Of a DNA stretch of 64,000 bases, positions 9,010 to 17,954 are shown piece by piece. This DNA comes from Sphingosinicella terrae (GTDB lineage: Bacteria > Pseudomonadota > Alphaproteobacteria > Sphingomonadales > Sphingomonadaceae), in contig NZ_QDFY01000008.1 in the NCBI RefSeq assembly GCF_003347635.1, positions 1-64,000 on the forward strand, in the 5' to 3' direction. Position numbers and translations under genes: made by a program. The notes under the pieces are model-generated. The model was given only the letters and a program-made list of their open reading frames with translations, ran no database searches and was not told the DNA's origin. Positions within the stretch are counted from its first letter, which is position 1. Every line of letters starts with the position of its first letter.

Positions 9010-9210
9010 CTAGAAATCGCTCTGATCCGCATCCTCGCGCGGGGGAAAGGTCTTCACCTTGCGCTTGCCGCACCACAATTCGAGCGGCTGGCGGCCGCAA
9101 TGGCGCTCGGCGGCGCGGACCGCCTCGACATCGTCCGGCGCCTCGATCTCCTCGAAGCCGACGAAGCGGCCTTCAGGCCGGTTCATCAGGTAAAGCCGGT
9201 AATAGACCAC
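9010..9210 (-). CDS. small conserved-looking cytoplasmic protein
   Basis: A 66-residue protein rich in charged residues, beginning VVYYRLYLMNRPEGRFVGF and ending KVKTFPPREDADQSDF. The GTG start at 9210 is chosen because GGGGGG ends four bases upstream and the first residues already look like a beta-strand; the longer frame in this phase is low-complexity. No domain is recognised and no signal sequence or membrane helix is present. It resembles short sphingomonad hypothetical proteins in style. It lies downstream of the EF-hand protein gene in the same direction but beyond that gene's terminator. Confidence 0.6.
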   Translation of the reverse strand: MVYYRLYLMNRPEGRFVGFEEIEAPDDVEAVRAAERHCGRQPLELWCGKRKVKTFPPREDADQSDF

Positions 9211-9370
9211 TTTCCCCCCTGTCGGAATCGCCCCAGCCTCCTGTGCCACGGAATCCGGCGGCACGGCTTGATCCGCATCAACCTCGACCGAAAAGTTTCC
9301 GACAAACAGGGCCTTACGGCCGCCGCGCGACGGCCATGCGGGTCCGCCAGGCCGCCCCGCCACGCCCACG

Positions 9371-9397
9371 AAAAAGGGCGGCCGCCAGGCCGCCCTT
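9371..9397 (-). terminator. Rho-independent terminator after the EF-hand gene
   Basis: A perfect 10-bp stem (AAGGGCGGCC at 9374-9383 with GGCCGCCCTT at 9388-9397) with a four-base loop. On the minus strand it is followed by a T-run from the AAAAA at 9371-9375. It lies about 25 bases past the EF-hand gene stop and fits a terminator for that leftward transcript. Confidence 0.85.
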
Positions 9398-9421
9398 CCC
9401 GTTCTGACGACGTGGAAGTCG

Positions 9422-10015
9422 TCAGCCGTTGTCGCCGCCGCGGCGCTCGCGCCGCTGCTCGCGCATCTGCTCGCGGCCCTGCCGGCGCTCGGCGGCGGTG
9501 AGGGTACCGTCGCGATTGGCGTCGAGCCGATCGAAGCGGGCCAGCGCGCGCTCGCGCATCTGCTCCAATGTGACGAAGCCCTGCTCGCCGAACATCCGGC
9601 CGCCGTGCATGGCATGCATGCCGCGGCCGCGGCCGCGGCGGAAGCCTCGGCGTTCCCCGCGCTCGCCGCGCTCCGCCCGTCGCTCCGACCGCTGCTCCGC
9701 GCGCTGGGCGCGGGCTTGGTCGAACTCGGCGCGGGTGACGCTGCCGTCGCGATCGAGATCGAGCCGGTCGAAGGCACGGCCGGCCCGTTCGGCCCGTCGC
9801 TGCTCCCCGGCCTGCTGCGCCTCCTCGCGGGTGGCGCGGCCGTCACGGTTGGTGTCGAGACGCGCGAAACGCTGGTCGGCGCGTTCGATAACCTGCTGAC
9901 GCGTAACGTCGGCATTGCGGTCGGCGCGCGGTGCGCCGGCCGGCTGCGCGACGGCGGCCGCTCCGGCGGCGATCGCCAGCGCGGCGCCGGCAGAAAAGAC
10001 GAGCTTCTTGTTCAT
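9422..10015 (-). CDS. exported EF-hand calcium-binding protein
   Basis: A 197-residue protein with a signal peptide (MNKKLVFSAGAALAIAAGAAAVAQ). It has three canonical EF-hand loops, DTNRDGRATREE, DLDRDGSVTRAE and DANRDGTLTAAE, each with acidic ligands at loop positions 1, 5 and 12. Between loops two and three is a strongly basic Arg/Gly/Glu linker containing FRRGRGRGMHAMHGG. It should bind calcium in the periplasm or outside the cell. It is encoded just downstream of the ZnuD-like receptor in the same direction, separated by a stable hairpin, and has its own terminator. Role unknown; relatives are usually called EF-hand domain proteins. Confidence 0.88.
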   Translation of the reverse strand: MNKKLVFSAGAALAIAAGAAAVAQPAGAPRADRNADVTRQQVIERADQRFARLDTNRDGRATREEAQQAGEQRRAERAGRAFDRLDLDRDGSVTRAEFDQARAQRAEQRSERRAERGERGERRGFRRGRGRGMHAMHGGRMFGEQGFVTLEQMRERALARFDRLDANRDGTLTAAERRQGREQMREQRRERRGGDNG

Positions 10016-10120
10016 GTGGATGTCCCTTCGGGTGAAACCTTCGATGGTGCCGATATGAAGGGACGTTGTCGCGTGCGTTTGTCGGCGCGCCGGGAATTTT
10101 GTCGCAGGATGTCGCGAAGC

Positions 10121-10145
10121 GGCCGCGCCCGGATCGGGCGCGGCC
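10121..10145 (-). terminator. perfect 11-bp hairpin after the ZnuD-like receptor gene
   Basis: GGCCGCGCCCG and CGGGCGCGGCC flank a three-base loop 5 bases beyond the receptor stop. No T-tract follows on the minus strand, so it may attenuate or protect the transcript rather than terminate fully before the EF-hand gene. Confidence 0.5.
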
Positions 10146-10149
10146 GGCT

Positions 10150-12291
10150 TCAGAAGCTGATTCGAGCGCTCAAGCGGATGTCGCGGCCGGCCAAAGGCGC
10201 GAAATCCTTGGTGAAGGAGGCGTGTCGTCGGGCCTCGACGTCGAAGATGTTGTTCGCGGCGAGGATCAGGCTGGTCGGATTGCGCCGGCCCCAGGGTCGC
10301 CAGGTGACCGACGCGTTGACGAATGTGAAGCCCTCGCTCGGGGTCTCGAATTCGGCGACGCGGTCCTGCTCGAAGACGTGCTCGACCTCGACGCGGCCGT
10401 CAAACGCCTCCGATTCCGCCTCGACGCCGCCGAGCAGGCGTAGCGGCGGGATGCGCGGGACCGGGCCGCCTCCGTTCCGGATCGTCGCCTCGACATAGTC
10501 GGCGACACCGTCGACACTGAGCCGCCAGCGGCCGACATAGCCGAGCGGCGCCGAGGCACCGAACTCGACACCCCAATAGGTGGCGTCGCTCTGGAAATAG
10601 CGGAAGACCGGGAGACCGTCCTCTTCCTCGCCGGTCGCGGCCTGGAAGATGTAATCGTCGAAACGGTTGGCGAAGAGGGTGGCGTTGAGCTGGAAGCCGT
10701 GCGCCGTCGCCCGCGCATAGAGCTCGCCGCCCAGGCTGCGCTCCTTGTCGAGGGTGGGATCGCCGACCTCGAAGGCCTGGGTGGCGACATGGGGACCGAA
10801 GGAGAACAGCTCCTCGGCCGACGGCGCCCGTTCCGAGCGCGAGACGTTGGCGCCGATCCGAATGCGCGGCGCGACCTCGAACGAGGCCCCGCCGGCCAGC
10901 GACAATGCGTTGAAGCTACGCTCGACGCCGCGGATCGGCGCAGCGACCTGGCTATGCTCGAAGCGGATGGCGCCTTCGAACTCCAGCGGCCCGAGCTCGA
11001 CCTCCTGCAGGGCGAAGAGTCCGATCTGGCTGGTGTCGTTGGGCGGCACGAACGCTTCCGCGCCGATCGCCTCGAAATCCCGCAGGAAGAACTGGCCGCC
11101 TATGACTCCGCGCCAGCCGCCCCGCTCCGCTTGGACGGCCTCGATACGGCCCTCGAGGCCCTGGGTACGAAACACTGTGCCGACTTCGGCACCCTCGAAT
11201 TCAATATGCTCGTAATCGGCCGCGGCAAGCCGGACGCGAATGCGATCGAGGAAGCCGCCGCCGGTCTCGACCTCGGCGCGCAGGTCGCCGCGATACTGGC
11301 GCAGGTCGAGCGTGACCGGCCCCTCCTCGGCTTCCTCCTCCTCTCCTTCCTCTCCCTCCTCGTGGGCATGGTGAGCGCCGGGGCGTGTCGGAACGCCGTA
11401 GCGGCTATCATAGACGGAGAAGGAGAAACCGAGATTGCCGCCGTCGCGGATCAAAGCGAGCCCGGCTCCGGCCGTCCAGGTCCGGGTGGCGCTGTTCGGC
11501 AGGCGGCCGCGGAGATTCGCGAATTCGCGCGCTTCCTCGGCTTCCTCGACATGGCCTTCCGCTTCCTCTTCGGCGGCCATCTCGAGGAGTTCGTCCCGCA
11601 GCAGCGGCGAGACGATGCGGCCGCCGACGCGCAGATCATCCGAATCGCGCCAGCTGCCGTCGACATGGAGGACGAGGCCGTCGCCGACGCCGAAATCGAC
11701 GCCGCTGGCGACGCTGATCTCGTCGGCCGCGGTCGCGTAGCTGGCGAGCGCGTCGACATGAACCGGATCTTCCGGCACGCGGCGCGGAATGCGCCGGTCG
11801 AAGACGTTGACGGCGCCGCCGATCGCCTGGCTGCCGAAAAGGAGAACGGCCGGGCCGTGCAGGACCTCGATCCGGTCCGAGGTGATCGGATCGATGGTGA
11901 CGGCGTGGTCCGCGGAGGTATTGGAGACGTCGATCGAGCCGATGCCGTCGACGAGCACGCGGACGCGCTCGCCCTGGAAGCCGCGCAGCACCGGCCGCGA
12001 GGCGCCGGGGCCGAAAGAGGTCGCGGAGACTCCCGGAAGCCGGGTCAGGGTCTCGCCGAGTTGAGGGCGCATCTCGCGTACCAGGTCGCTGCCGCTGAGC
12101 GTCGCGGTGCCGGCAAGAAGGTTGAGATCGCGAACGAAGGGCGCGGTAACGACGATCTCGGGGCCGAGATCCTCATGGACATGGTCCTGGACCGACGCGC
12201 CGTCGCTCCTCGGCGGCGCCGTCATCGCCTCCTGCGCCCAGGCGGGCGCGGCGGCGAGCGAGGTTACGGCAATCAGGCTGGCAAACTTCAT
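10150..12291 (-). CDS. TonB-dependent outer-membrane receptor, ZnuD-like (zinc uptake)
   Basis: A 713-residue receptor with a signal peptide (MKFASLIAVTSLAAAPAWAQ), a plug domain (EIVVTAPF, then LTRLPGVSATSFGPGASRPVLRGF and DRIEVLHGPAVLLFGSQAIGG) and a 22-strand barrel ending in Phe. Two long loops are rich in Glu and His: one near MAAEEEAEGHVEEAEE and one with HHAHEEGEEGEEEEAEEG. His/acidic loops are a feature of ZnuD zinc receptors in Neisseria and relatives, which supports zinc as substrate. A Zur-like palindrome lies upstream at 12361-12376. The start at 12291 has GGAG upstream. The EF-hand gene follows in the same direction. Confidence 0.85.
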   Translation of the reverse strand: MKFASLIAVTSLAAAPAWAQEAMTAPPRSDGASVQDHVHEDLGPEIVVTAPFVRDLNLLAGTATLSGSDLVREMRPQLGETLTRLPGVSATSFGPGASRPVLRGFQGERVRVLVDGIGSIDVSNTSADHAVTIDPITSDRIEVLHGPAVLLFGSQAIGGAVNVFDRRIPRRVPEDPVHVDALASYATAADEISVASGVDFGVGDGLVLHVDGSWRDSDDLRVGGRIVSPLLRDELLEMAAEEEAEGHVEEAEEAREFANLRGRLPNSATRTWTAGAGLALIRDGGNLGFSFSVYDSRYGVPTRPGAHHAHEEGEEGEEEEAEEGPVTLDLRQYRGDLRAEVETGGGFLDRIRVRLAAADYEHIEFEGAEVGTVFRTQGLEGRIEAVQAERGGWRGVIGGQFFLRDFEAIGAEAFVPPNDTSQIGLFALQEVELGPLEFEGAIRFEHSQVAAPIRGVERSFNALSLAGGASFEVAPRIRIGANVSRSERAPSAEELFSFGPHVATQAFEVGDPTLDKERSLGGELYARATAHGFQLNATLFANRFDDYIFQAATGEEEDGLPVFRYFQSDATYWGVEFGASAPLGYVGRWRLSVDGVADYVEATIRNGGGPVPRIPPLRLLGGVEAESEAFDGRVEVEHVFEQDRVAEFETPSEGFTFVNASVTWRPWGRRNPTSLILAANNIFDVEARRHASFTKDFAPLAGRDIRLSARISF

Positions 12292-12360
12292 CGACGGCTC
12301 CGGAAAGAGAAGGAATGCGAGACGACCCCCCTGCCGACCCGACGCGGCGGTAGCCTCAAT

Positions 12361-12376
12361 GTTACAATATATCAAC
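12361..12376 (-). promoter_or_regulatory. candidate Zur (zinc repressor) operator
   Basis: GTTACAATATATCAAC is an imperfect 16-bp palindrome (10 of 16 positions symmetric), AT-rich in a GC-rich region, about 70 bases upstream of the ZnuD-like receptor start. It resembles the GTTATA-N-TATAAC core of Zur boxes. The match is partial, so this is a proposal from context. Confidence 0.4.
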
Positions 12377-12574
12377 TCTCTTCATCCCGTCCCTGCCACG
12401 GATCGTCGGCTCGATGTCGACGAGATGAGGATAAGCGACGCGGACCGGAGTGGTTCCCGACTCGTTCCGCCGCATCATCGACACGGCCCGTCCCCGGCAA
12501 GCGCGGGTTAAGCTGACAGAAACGACGAGTCGGCTATGATGAAAACATTGGGGCAGAAGGTCTTAGGAGCAAGC

Positions 12575-13717
12575 GTGAGCGGGAAGTGGCAAATCGGCAG
12601 GACGGCGCAGATTCTGGCGCTGGTGCCGGCGCTGGCAGTGGCGGGCTATATCGCCCAGGCGCAGTCGTCCCAGCCACGCAAGAGCCAGACCAATGCACCG
12701 GCGCGCGAGGCGCCGCTCAGCCGCGCCGACACCGCCTTTCTCTCCGCCGACAGCGTCGCCCAGCGGATCCTGGATGCCCGTATCCGCCAGCTGGGCCAGA
12801 GCTTCGACGGCCATGTCGGCATTGCGGTCCGCGATGTCGCCACCGGCCGGACCTCGAGCTGGAACGGCGACCGATATTTCCCCCAGCAGAGCGTCAGCAA
12901 ATTCTGGGTGGCGATCGCCGCGCTGCAGCGGGTCGACGCCGGCCAGCTCGACCTGTCGCAGCGCGTTACCCTCACCCGCAACGACCTCACCCTCTTCCAC
13001 CAGCCGATCGCCACGCAGATCGGCACCGGCAGCTACACGACGACGATCGGCGAGCTGATGTTCCGCGCGATCACGCAGAGCGACAATACCTGCAACGACT
13101 TCGTGCTCCGCCGCGCCGGCGGCCCGGAGGCGGTGCGGGAAATGCTGACGCGCAACCAGCTCAATGGCGTCCGCTTCGGTCCGGGCGAAAGGCTGATGCA
13201 GAGCCAGATCGCCGGCTTGCAGTGGCAGCCGAGCTATTCGATCGGCCGCGCCTTCTACCAGGCACGCGCCGGCGTCTCCGCGGATCGCCGCCGGACGGCG
13301 TTCGAAGCCTATGTCGAGGATCCGATCGACGGCGCCACGCCCGAGGGCATCGTCGAGGGCCTCGCCCGGCTGCAACGCGGCGAGCTGCTGTCGCGCGCAT
13401 CGACCGAGCGGCTGCTGTCGATCATGTCTCAGACCCGTACCGGCCGCCAGCGGCTGACCGGCGGTCTCGCCCCCGGCTGGCGGATCGCGCACAAGACCGG
13501 CACCGGCCAGGTGCTCGGCTCCACCCAGGCCGGCTATAACGACATCGGCATCATCACCGCGCCCGACGGCCGCCATTATGCCGTGGCCGTGATGATGGGA
13601 CGCACGTCCGTCCCGATCGTCCAGCGCATGGAGTTCATGCAGGACGTGACCCGCGCGGTGATCGCCTTCCACGACAGCCGCGACGCCGCCAGCCGGGTGA
13701 CGACCACGGCAAGGTAG
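12575..13717 (+). CDS. class A-like serine beta-lactamase
   Basis: A 380-residue exported enzyme with an n-region and hydrophobic segment (TAQILALVPALAVAGYIAQA). It has the class A active-site motifs SVSK (Ser106, Lys109), SDN (169-171) and KTG (307-309). It should hydrolyse beta-lactams in the periplasm through an acyl-serine. The omega-loop region between SDN and KTG is longer than in TEM and lacks the usual ExxLN pattern, so the deacylating Glu cannot be assigned by eye. The GTG at 12575 has AGGAG five bases upstream; ATGs at 12536 and 12539 give a longer leader. It is not linked to a BlaR/BlaI or AmpR regulator. Confidence 0.82.
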   Translation: MSGKWQIGRTAQILALVPALAVAGYIAQAQSSQPRKSQTNAPAREAPLSRADTAFLSADSVAQRILDARIRQLGQSFDGHVGIAVRDVATGRTSSWNGDRYFPQQSVSKFWVAIAALQRVDAGQLDLSQRVTLTRNDLTLFHQPIATQIGTGSYTTTIGELMFRAITQSDNTCNDFVLRRAGGPEAVREMLTRNQLNGVRFGPGERLMQSQIAGLQWQPSYSIGRAFYQARAGVSADRRRTAFEAYVEDPIDGATPEGIVEGLARLQRGELLSRASTERLLSIMSQTRTGRQRLTGGLAPGWRIAHKTGTGQVLGSTQAGYNDIGIITAPDGRHYAVAVMMGRTSVPIVQRMEFMQDVTRAVIAFHDSRDAASRVTTTAR

Positions 13718-13762
13718 CAGCCGCGCTCTGGACTCCCGCGGCGGCGGGCACGATCAAGGCGC

Positions 13763-14347
13763 ATGGCCCGGCCGCAATCTCCCGATTACGACAAGCGCCG
13801 CGAGGCGATCCTCAAGGCGGCGGCGCGGCTCTATGCGCGCCGCGGCTTTCGCGGCGCGTCGGTCGCCGATCTCGCGGCCGCCTGCAGAGCGTCCAAATCG
13901 CTCGTCTATCATTATTTCCCGTCCAAGGAGGACATCCTCCACGAGGTCATGGCGGCGCATCTCGATGCGTTGGTCGCGGCGGCGGAGGAAACGACGCGTG
14001 CCGGCACCGCAGAGGCGAAACTGCGTGCCCTCACTCTCGCCTTCATGCGACTCTATGTCGATGCGCAGGACAGCCAGAAGGTGCTGCTGAACGAGCTCGA
14101 CAATCTTCCCGCGGCGCCGCGCGCCGAGATCATCGGCAAGCAGCGACGGATCATCGCCACCGTCGAGGGCCTGCTCGCGGAAATCCGTCCTGAGAGCGGA
14201 CCGCTCGCCCTGCCGATCACCATGCTGTTCTTCGGCATGATCAACTGGACCCACAACTGGTTCCGGCCCGAGGGGCGGGTCTCGGCCGACGCGCTCGCGG
14301 AAATGGCCGTAAACGTGATCCTCAAGGGCGTGAAAGGGGTCGGCTGA
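13763..14347 (+). CDS. TetR-family regulator, candidate PaaR
   Basis: A 194-residue regulator. The N-terminal helix-turn-helix reads RGFRGASVADLAAACRASKSLVYHYFPSKEDIL, typical of TetR proteins. The ligand domain contains DAQDSQKVLLNELDNLPAAPRAEI and ends with an ITMLFFGMINWTHNWF helix. This style is seen in TetR regulators of acyl-CoA and phenylacetate catabolism. It is therefore a possible owner of the two palindromic operators at the paa genes, 20 and 32 kb away, but no operator of that type is visible in front of it. It sits between the beta-lactamase and a permease. The TetR assignment is firm and the PaaR role is inference. Confidence 0.85.
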   Translation: MARPQSPDYDKRREAILKAAARLYARRGFRGASVADLAAACRASKSLVYHYFPSKEDILHEVMAAHLDALVAAAEETTRAGTAEAKLRALTLAFMRLYVDAQDSQKVLLNELDNLPAAPRAEIIGKQRRIIATVEGLLAEIRPESGPLALPITMLFFGMINWTHNWFRPEGRVSADALAEMAVNVILKGVKGVG

Positions 14348-14482
14348 GGCGTCGCCGCCGGCGCGCTCGCCGTCCCGCCGCTCAGCCGGCCGAACATACC
14401 CGAACGCGACGGCCATTGACCCGTTCCGCGTCGCGGACGCGCTCCCCCTGCCCCACCATGCCCCCTTCGAGGAGGAGGCGGG

Positions 14483-16015
14483 ATGGGCGGATTCAGGCAA
14501 GGGCTGCGCGCCCGCAAACCCATCGAGACGCTCACCGGCGAGGCGGGGCTCCACGCGCTTCGACGAACGCTGGGCCCCGTCCAGCTGGTCCTGCTCGGCG
14601 TCGGCTGCATCATCGGCGCCGGGATATTCGTCATGACCGGCACGGCAGCCGCGCATCATGCCGGACCCGCCGTCATCCTCTCGCTCGGCTTTGCCGGACT
14701 GGCCTGCACGCTCACCGGCCTGTGCTATGCCGAGCTCGCCTCCGCGCTGCCGGTGTCGGGCTCGTCCTACAGCTACAGCTACGCCGCGATGGGCGAAGGC
14801 GTCGCCTGGACGCTGGGTTGGCTCCTCATGCTCGAATACGGCCTCGCCGGATCGGCGCTCGCGGTCGGCCTGTCCGGCTATCTGTCGAGCCTGCTCGGCG
14901 ATGCCGGAATCGTCGTGCCCGCCGCCATCAGCACGCCGCTCGTCGTCGCCGTGACCGACGGCGGCGGAGTCACCGGTTTCGCGTTGGGCCGCGGCCTCAA
15001 CCTCGCCGCCGCCGTATCTTTGCTCTTGTTCGCATTCCTGCTTACCCGCGGAATCCGCCAATCGGCGCAGGTCAATGCGATCATGGTGGTGTTCAAGCTC
15101 ACCGTCCTCGTCGCCTTCGTCCTGGTCGGCTGGAACTATGTCGATCCGGCCAATTGGCAGCCCTTCATTCCGCCGTCGGAGGGGCCGTTCGAATATGGAA
15201 TGAGCGGGGTGCTGCGCGCAGCCTCGATCCTCTTCTTCGCCTATCTCGGATTCGAGACCATCTCGACCGCAGCGTTCGAATCGCGCGACCCGCAGCGCGA
15301 CATGCCGATCGGGATCCTCGGGGCACTCGCCTTGTGCACGACCCTCTACATCCTGGTCGCCCTGGTCCTCACCGGCCTCGTTCCCTATCGCCAGCTCGGG
15401 GTTCCCGATCCGATCGCGCTGGCCGTCGACGCGATCGGGATTCCGGCCTTCACCCTGCTCATCAAGGCCGGCGCGATCGCCGGACTGGCCTCCGTGCTCC
15501 TCGTCAACACCTACGGGCACAGCCGGATCTGCTACGCCATGGCGCATGACGGGCTGCTGCCGCGCCTCTTCGCCGCGGTCGATCCGCGCTCGTGCACGCC
15601 GGCCATGGGGACGTGGACCGTCGCGGGCATTTCGGCCGTCGCGGCGATGCTGCTGCCGATCGGCCTCCTTGCCGATCTGGTCAGCATCGGCGTCGCCTGC
15701 GCCTTCTCGATCGTCGCGCTGAGCGTGATGTGGCTGCGGACGGAGCGGCCCGACCTTCCCCGCCGCTTTCGAGTCCCGCTCGGCGGCTTCACGGTCGGGC
15801 GGGTCTGGATCGGCTACGTTCCGGCCGCCGCGCTCCTCCTCTGTCTCGCTCTGGCCTTGCCGGTCGTCGCCGACATCGGGCTCAAGGCGGTCAACGGCCA
15901 GCCGCTCCCCGCCATCATCCTGCTCGCCTATCTGCTGGCCGGCCTGATCACCTATGTCGGCTACGGTGCCCGCCACTCGCGGCTGCGCACCGCCGCCGCG
16001 GAGGGCGCCGGCTGA
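14483..16015 (+). CDS. APC-superfamily amino acid permease (cationic amino acid transporter type)
   Basis: A 510-residue inner-membrane transporter with about 12-14 hydrophobic helices. The first helix carries GVGCIIGAGIFVMTG, the substrate-binding GxG motif of the APC superfamily, and the helix around ASILFFAYLGFETIST is the conserved helix 6. DPQRDMPIGILGAL and an IKAGAIAGLASVLLVNTYGHSR motif are typical of the YfnA/CAT subgroup, which imports amino acids by proton or cation symport. The start at 14483 follows GGAGGAGGCGGG. It is monocistronic between the TetR gene and a convergent AraC gene. The exact substrate is not predictable. Confidence 0.9.
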   Translation: MGGFRQGLRARKPIETLTGEAGLHALRRTLGPVQLVLLGVGCIIGAGIFVMTGTAAAHHAGPAVILSLGFAGLACTLTGLCYAELASALPVSGSSYSYSYAAMGEGVAWTLGWLLMLEYGLAGSALAVGLSGYLSSLLGDAGIVVPAAISTPLVVAVTDGGGVTGFALGRGLNLAAAVSLLLFAFLLTRGIRQSAQVNAIMVVFKLTVLVAFVLVGWNYVDPANWQPFIPPSEGPFEYGMSGVLRAASILFFAYLGFETISTAAFESRDPQRDMPIGILGALALCTTLYILVALVLTGLVPYRQLGVPDPIALAVDAIGIPAFTLLIKAGAIAGLASVLLVNTYGHSRICYAMAHDGLLPRLFAAVDPRSCTPAMGTWTVAGISAVAAMLLPIGLLADLVSIGVACAFSIVALSVMWLRTERPDLPRRFRVPLGGFTVGRVWIGYVPAAALLLCLALALPVVADIGLKAVNGQPLPAIILLAYLLAGLITYVGYGARHSRLRTAAAEGAG

Positions 16016-16033
16016 TCCTTCGCAGCGGGCGGA

Positions 16034-16792
16034 TCAGTGAAGCTGGTACTGGCTCGGCGGAACCCCGAAGGCGCGGCGGAACATGGCGCTGAACGCGCTC
16101 GGGCTGTCATAGCCGACCTCGAACGCGACGACGGTGATCGACTGTCCGGAGGCCAGCATCGACAAGGCGTCCATCAGCCGCACCTGCTGGCGCCAGACGG
16201 CGAGCCCCATCCCGGTCTCATGCTTGAAGGCGCGGGTGAAGGTGCGCCGGCCCATCCCGGCCAGCCTGGCCCAGTCGTCGAGGTCACGGGGATCGGCCGG
16301 ATTGGCGACGATCTCCCGACACACCCGGAGGAGCCGGCGGTCGGTCGGCATGTGGACGCCGTAAGGCGCATTGGGCATCGAATCGATCTCGTCGAGCAGC
16401 AGCCGGACGATCCGGCCTTCGCGGCCGACGAGATCATAATGTCTCTCGAAGGTGACCACCTCCAGGATCAGAGCCTTGAGGAAATCCGACACCTCGATGA
16501 CGCGGCAGCGGTTCGGCTCGCGTCCCAGCCCCGGCTCCAGATAGAGAGTGCGGAGCGAGACCGGCCCCCGGCACGACACTTCGTGCGGGGTGTTGGCCGG
16601 CAGCCACACCGCCCGTTGCGGCGGCACGACGAAGCTCGTTTCCGGCGTGGTCACCGACATCACGCCCGACGAGGCATAGAGGATCTGCGTGCGATCATGC
16701 TGGTGCATGGCGTCGACGAAGCCCGCCGGATACTCGTCGTCCAGAGCGATGACCGGGCGTGCCGTCCCGAAAAAGTCCACGCTGTGCTTCAA
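16034..16792 (-). CDS. AraC-family regulator with cupin ligand domain
   Basis: A 252-residue regulator. The N-terminal cupin-like half contains HQHDRTQILYASSGVMSV and FVVPPQRAVWLPANTPHEV. The C-terminal half has the two AraC helix-turn-helix motifs, LDDWARLAGMGRRTFTRAFKHETGMG and VAFEVGYDSPSAFSAMFRRAFGVPPSQY. It is divergent from the six-gene hydrolase operon, with 193 bases between the starts, so it probably controls that operon. The ligand is unknown. The subgroup resembles regulators that lie next to transporter or hydrolase genes and sense small molecules. Confidence 0.9.
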   Translation of the reverse strand: MKHSVDFFGTARPVIALDDEYPAGFVDAMHQHDRTQILYASSGVMSVTTPETSFVVPPQRAVWLPANTPHEVSCRGPVSLRTLYLEPGLGREPNRCRVIEVSDFLKALILEVVTFERHYDLVGREGRIVRLLLDEIDSMPNAPYGVHMPTDRRLLRVCREIVANPADPRDLDDWARLAGMGRRTFTRAFKHETGMGLAVWRQQVRLMDALSMLASGQSITVVAFEVGYDSPSAFSAMFRRAFGVPPSQYQLH

Positions 16793-16985
16793 TGGCCCAC
16801 CCTCGAAAGATTGGGATCGGTTCGTGAATTATGGCCAAAGCGAGCAAGGCTGCAAGCGGCGCAGGGCGCTGCGGCCCGCGCGCGTGAGCATTTGACCCGG
16901 CAGGCGCAGAGCCGGCCGGCCGGGCCGCCTATGAATCGGCCGTTCAGTCGGCGGTCGGCGGGAACCAGGGGGGAGCCATCCGGAA

Positions 16986-17954
16986 ATGCAGGAAGCCGTG
17001 ACTGACAGCTGCCCAGGCGAGATCGATCCCGAGATCCGCGCCTTCGTCAGCGCGCTCAACCGCGGCTATGCGGCGGTGCCGGGCTTCGGCTCGCTCCCCT
17101 TGCCGGAGCGGCGCGACGCGGCGGAGCGGATCCGCGCCCCCTGGAGCGCCGGCGGCCCCGCCATGGCCCGGACCATCGAAACCACCGTCGCCGGGCGCGC
17201 CGCCCGCATCCACCTGCCGGCCGAAGCGGAGGCGCTGCCCGTCCTGCTCTACCTGCACGGCGGCGGCTGGACGATGTTCAGCATCGACACGCACGACCGG
17301 CTGATGCGCGAATATGCCGCCCGTGCCGGAATCGCGGTGCTCGGCCTCGACTACAGCCTTTCCCCCGAAGCGAGATACCCGGTCGCACTCGGCGAGACGG
17401 TGAACGCGCTCGCCTGGATCGGCGAAGAGGGCGCGACGCATGGCCTGGATGGCGGCCGCATCGCCATCGGCGGCGATTCCGCGGGAGCGAACCTCGCCAT
17501 GGCCGCCTGTCTGCGGCTGCGCGATTGCGGATCGGCCCTGCCGAAGGCGATGCTGCTCAACTACGGCGCGTTCGGCCCCGAGCATCTGCCCAGCTATCGA
17601 CTCTATGGCGGACCGGATTACATGCTGACGGTGGAGGAGATGGACCGGTTCTGGACCGACTATGTCGCCGGGCCGGAGGATCTGGACGACCCGCTGGCGG
17701 CTCCCGCTCTTGCCGACCTCGCCGGCCTGCCCCCTGCCTTCATGGCAATCGCCGAGTGCGACATCCTGCTCGACGTCAATCGGCAAGTGGCCGAGCGCCT
17801 GGCGCGGGCCGGGGTGGAAGTCGACGCCCGTATCTATCCCGGCGCGACCCACAGCTTTCTCGAGGCGGTCTCGATCTCCCGCCTCGCCAACCGCGCGCTC
17901 GAAGAAGCGTCGCAATGGCTCCGGATCCAGCTGACGGCGGGCCCGAGGAGATGA
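16986..17954 (+). CDS. alpha/beta hydrolase, hormone-sensitive lipase family
   Basis: A 322-residue esterase-like protein. It has the oxyanion-hole motif YLHGGGW, the nucleophile elbow GGDSAGAN with catalytic Ser, an Asp candidate in AECDILLD and the His in PGATHSFLEA, all in the order of the HSL family. These enzymes hydrolyse carboxylic esters of small acyl chains, and some act on amides or lactones. No signal peptide, so it is cytoplasmic. It is the first gene of a coupled operon: its TGA overlaps the ATG of the PaiB-like gene by four bases. The start at 16986 is the first ATG; a GTG at 16998 is possible. Confidence 0.9.
   Translation: MQEAVTDSCPGEIDPEIRAFVSALNRGYAAVPGFGSLPLPERRDAAERIRAPWSAGGPAMARTIETTVAGRAARIHLPAEAEALPVLLYLHGGGWTMFSIDTHDRLMREYAARAGIAVLGLDYSLSPEARYPVALGETVNALAWIGEEGATHGLDGGRIAIGGDSAGANLAMAACLRLRDCGSALPKAMLLNYGAFGPEHLPSYRLYGGPDYMLTVEEMDRFWTDYVAGPEDLDDPLAAPALADLAGLPPAFMAIAECDILLDVNRQVAERLARAGVEVDARIYPGATHSFLEAVSISRLANRALEEASQWLRIQLTAGPRR

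Noticed and set aside
13754-15976. A 740-codon minus-strand open frame opposite the TetR and permease genes
   Set aside because: Low-complexity Arg/Asp/Gly/Gln sequence with no domain; the plus-strand genes have firm family motifs.
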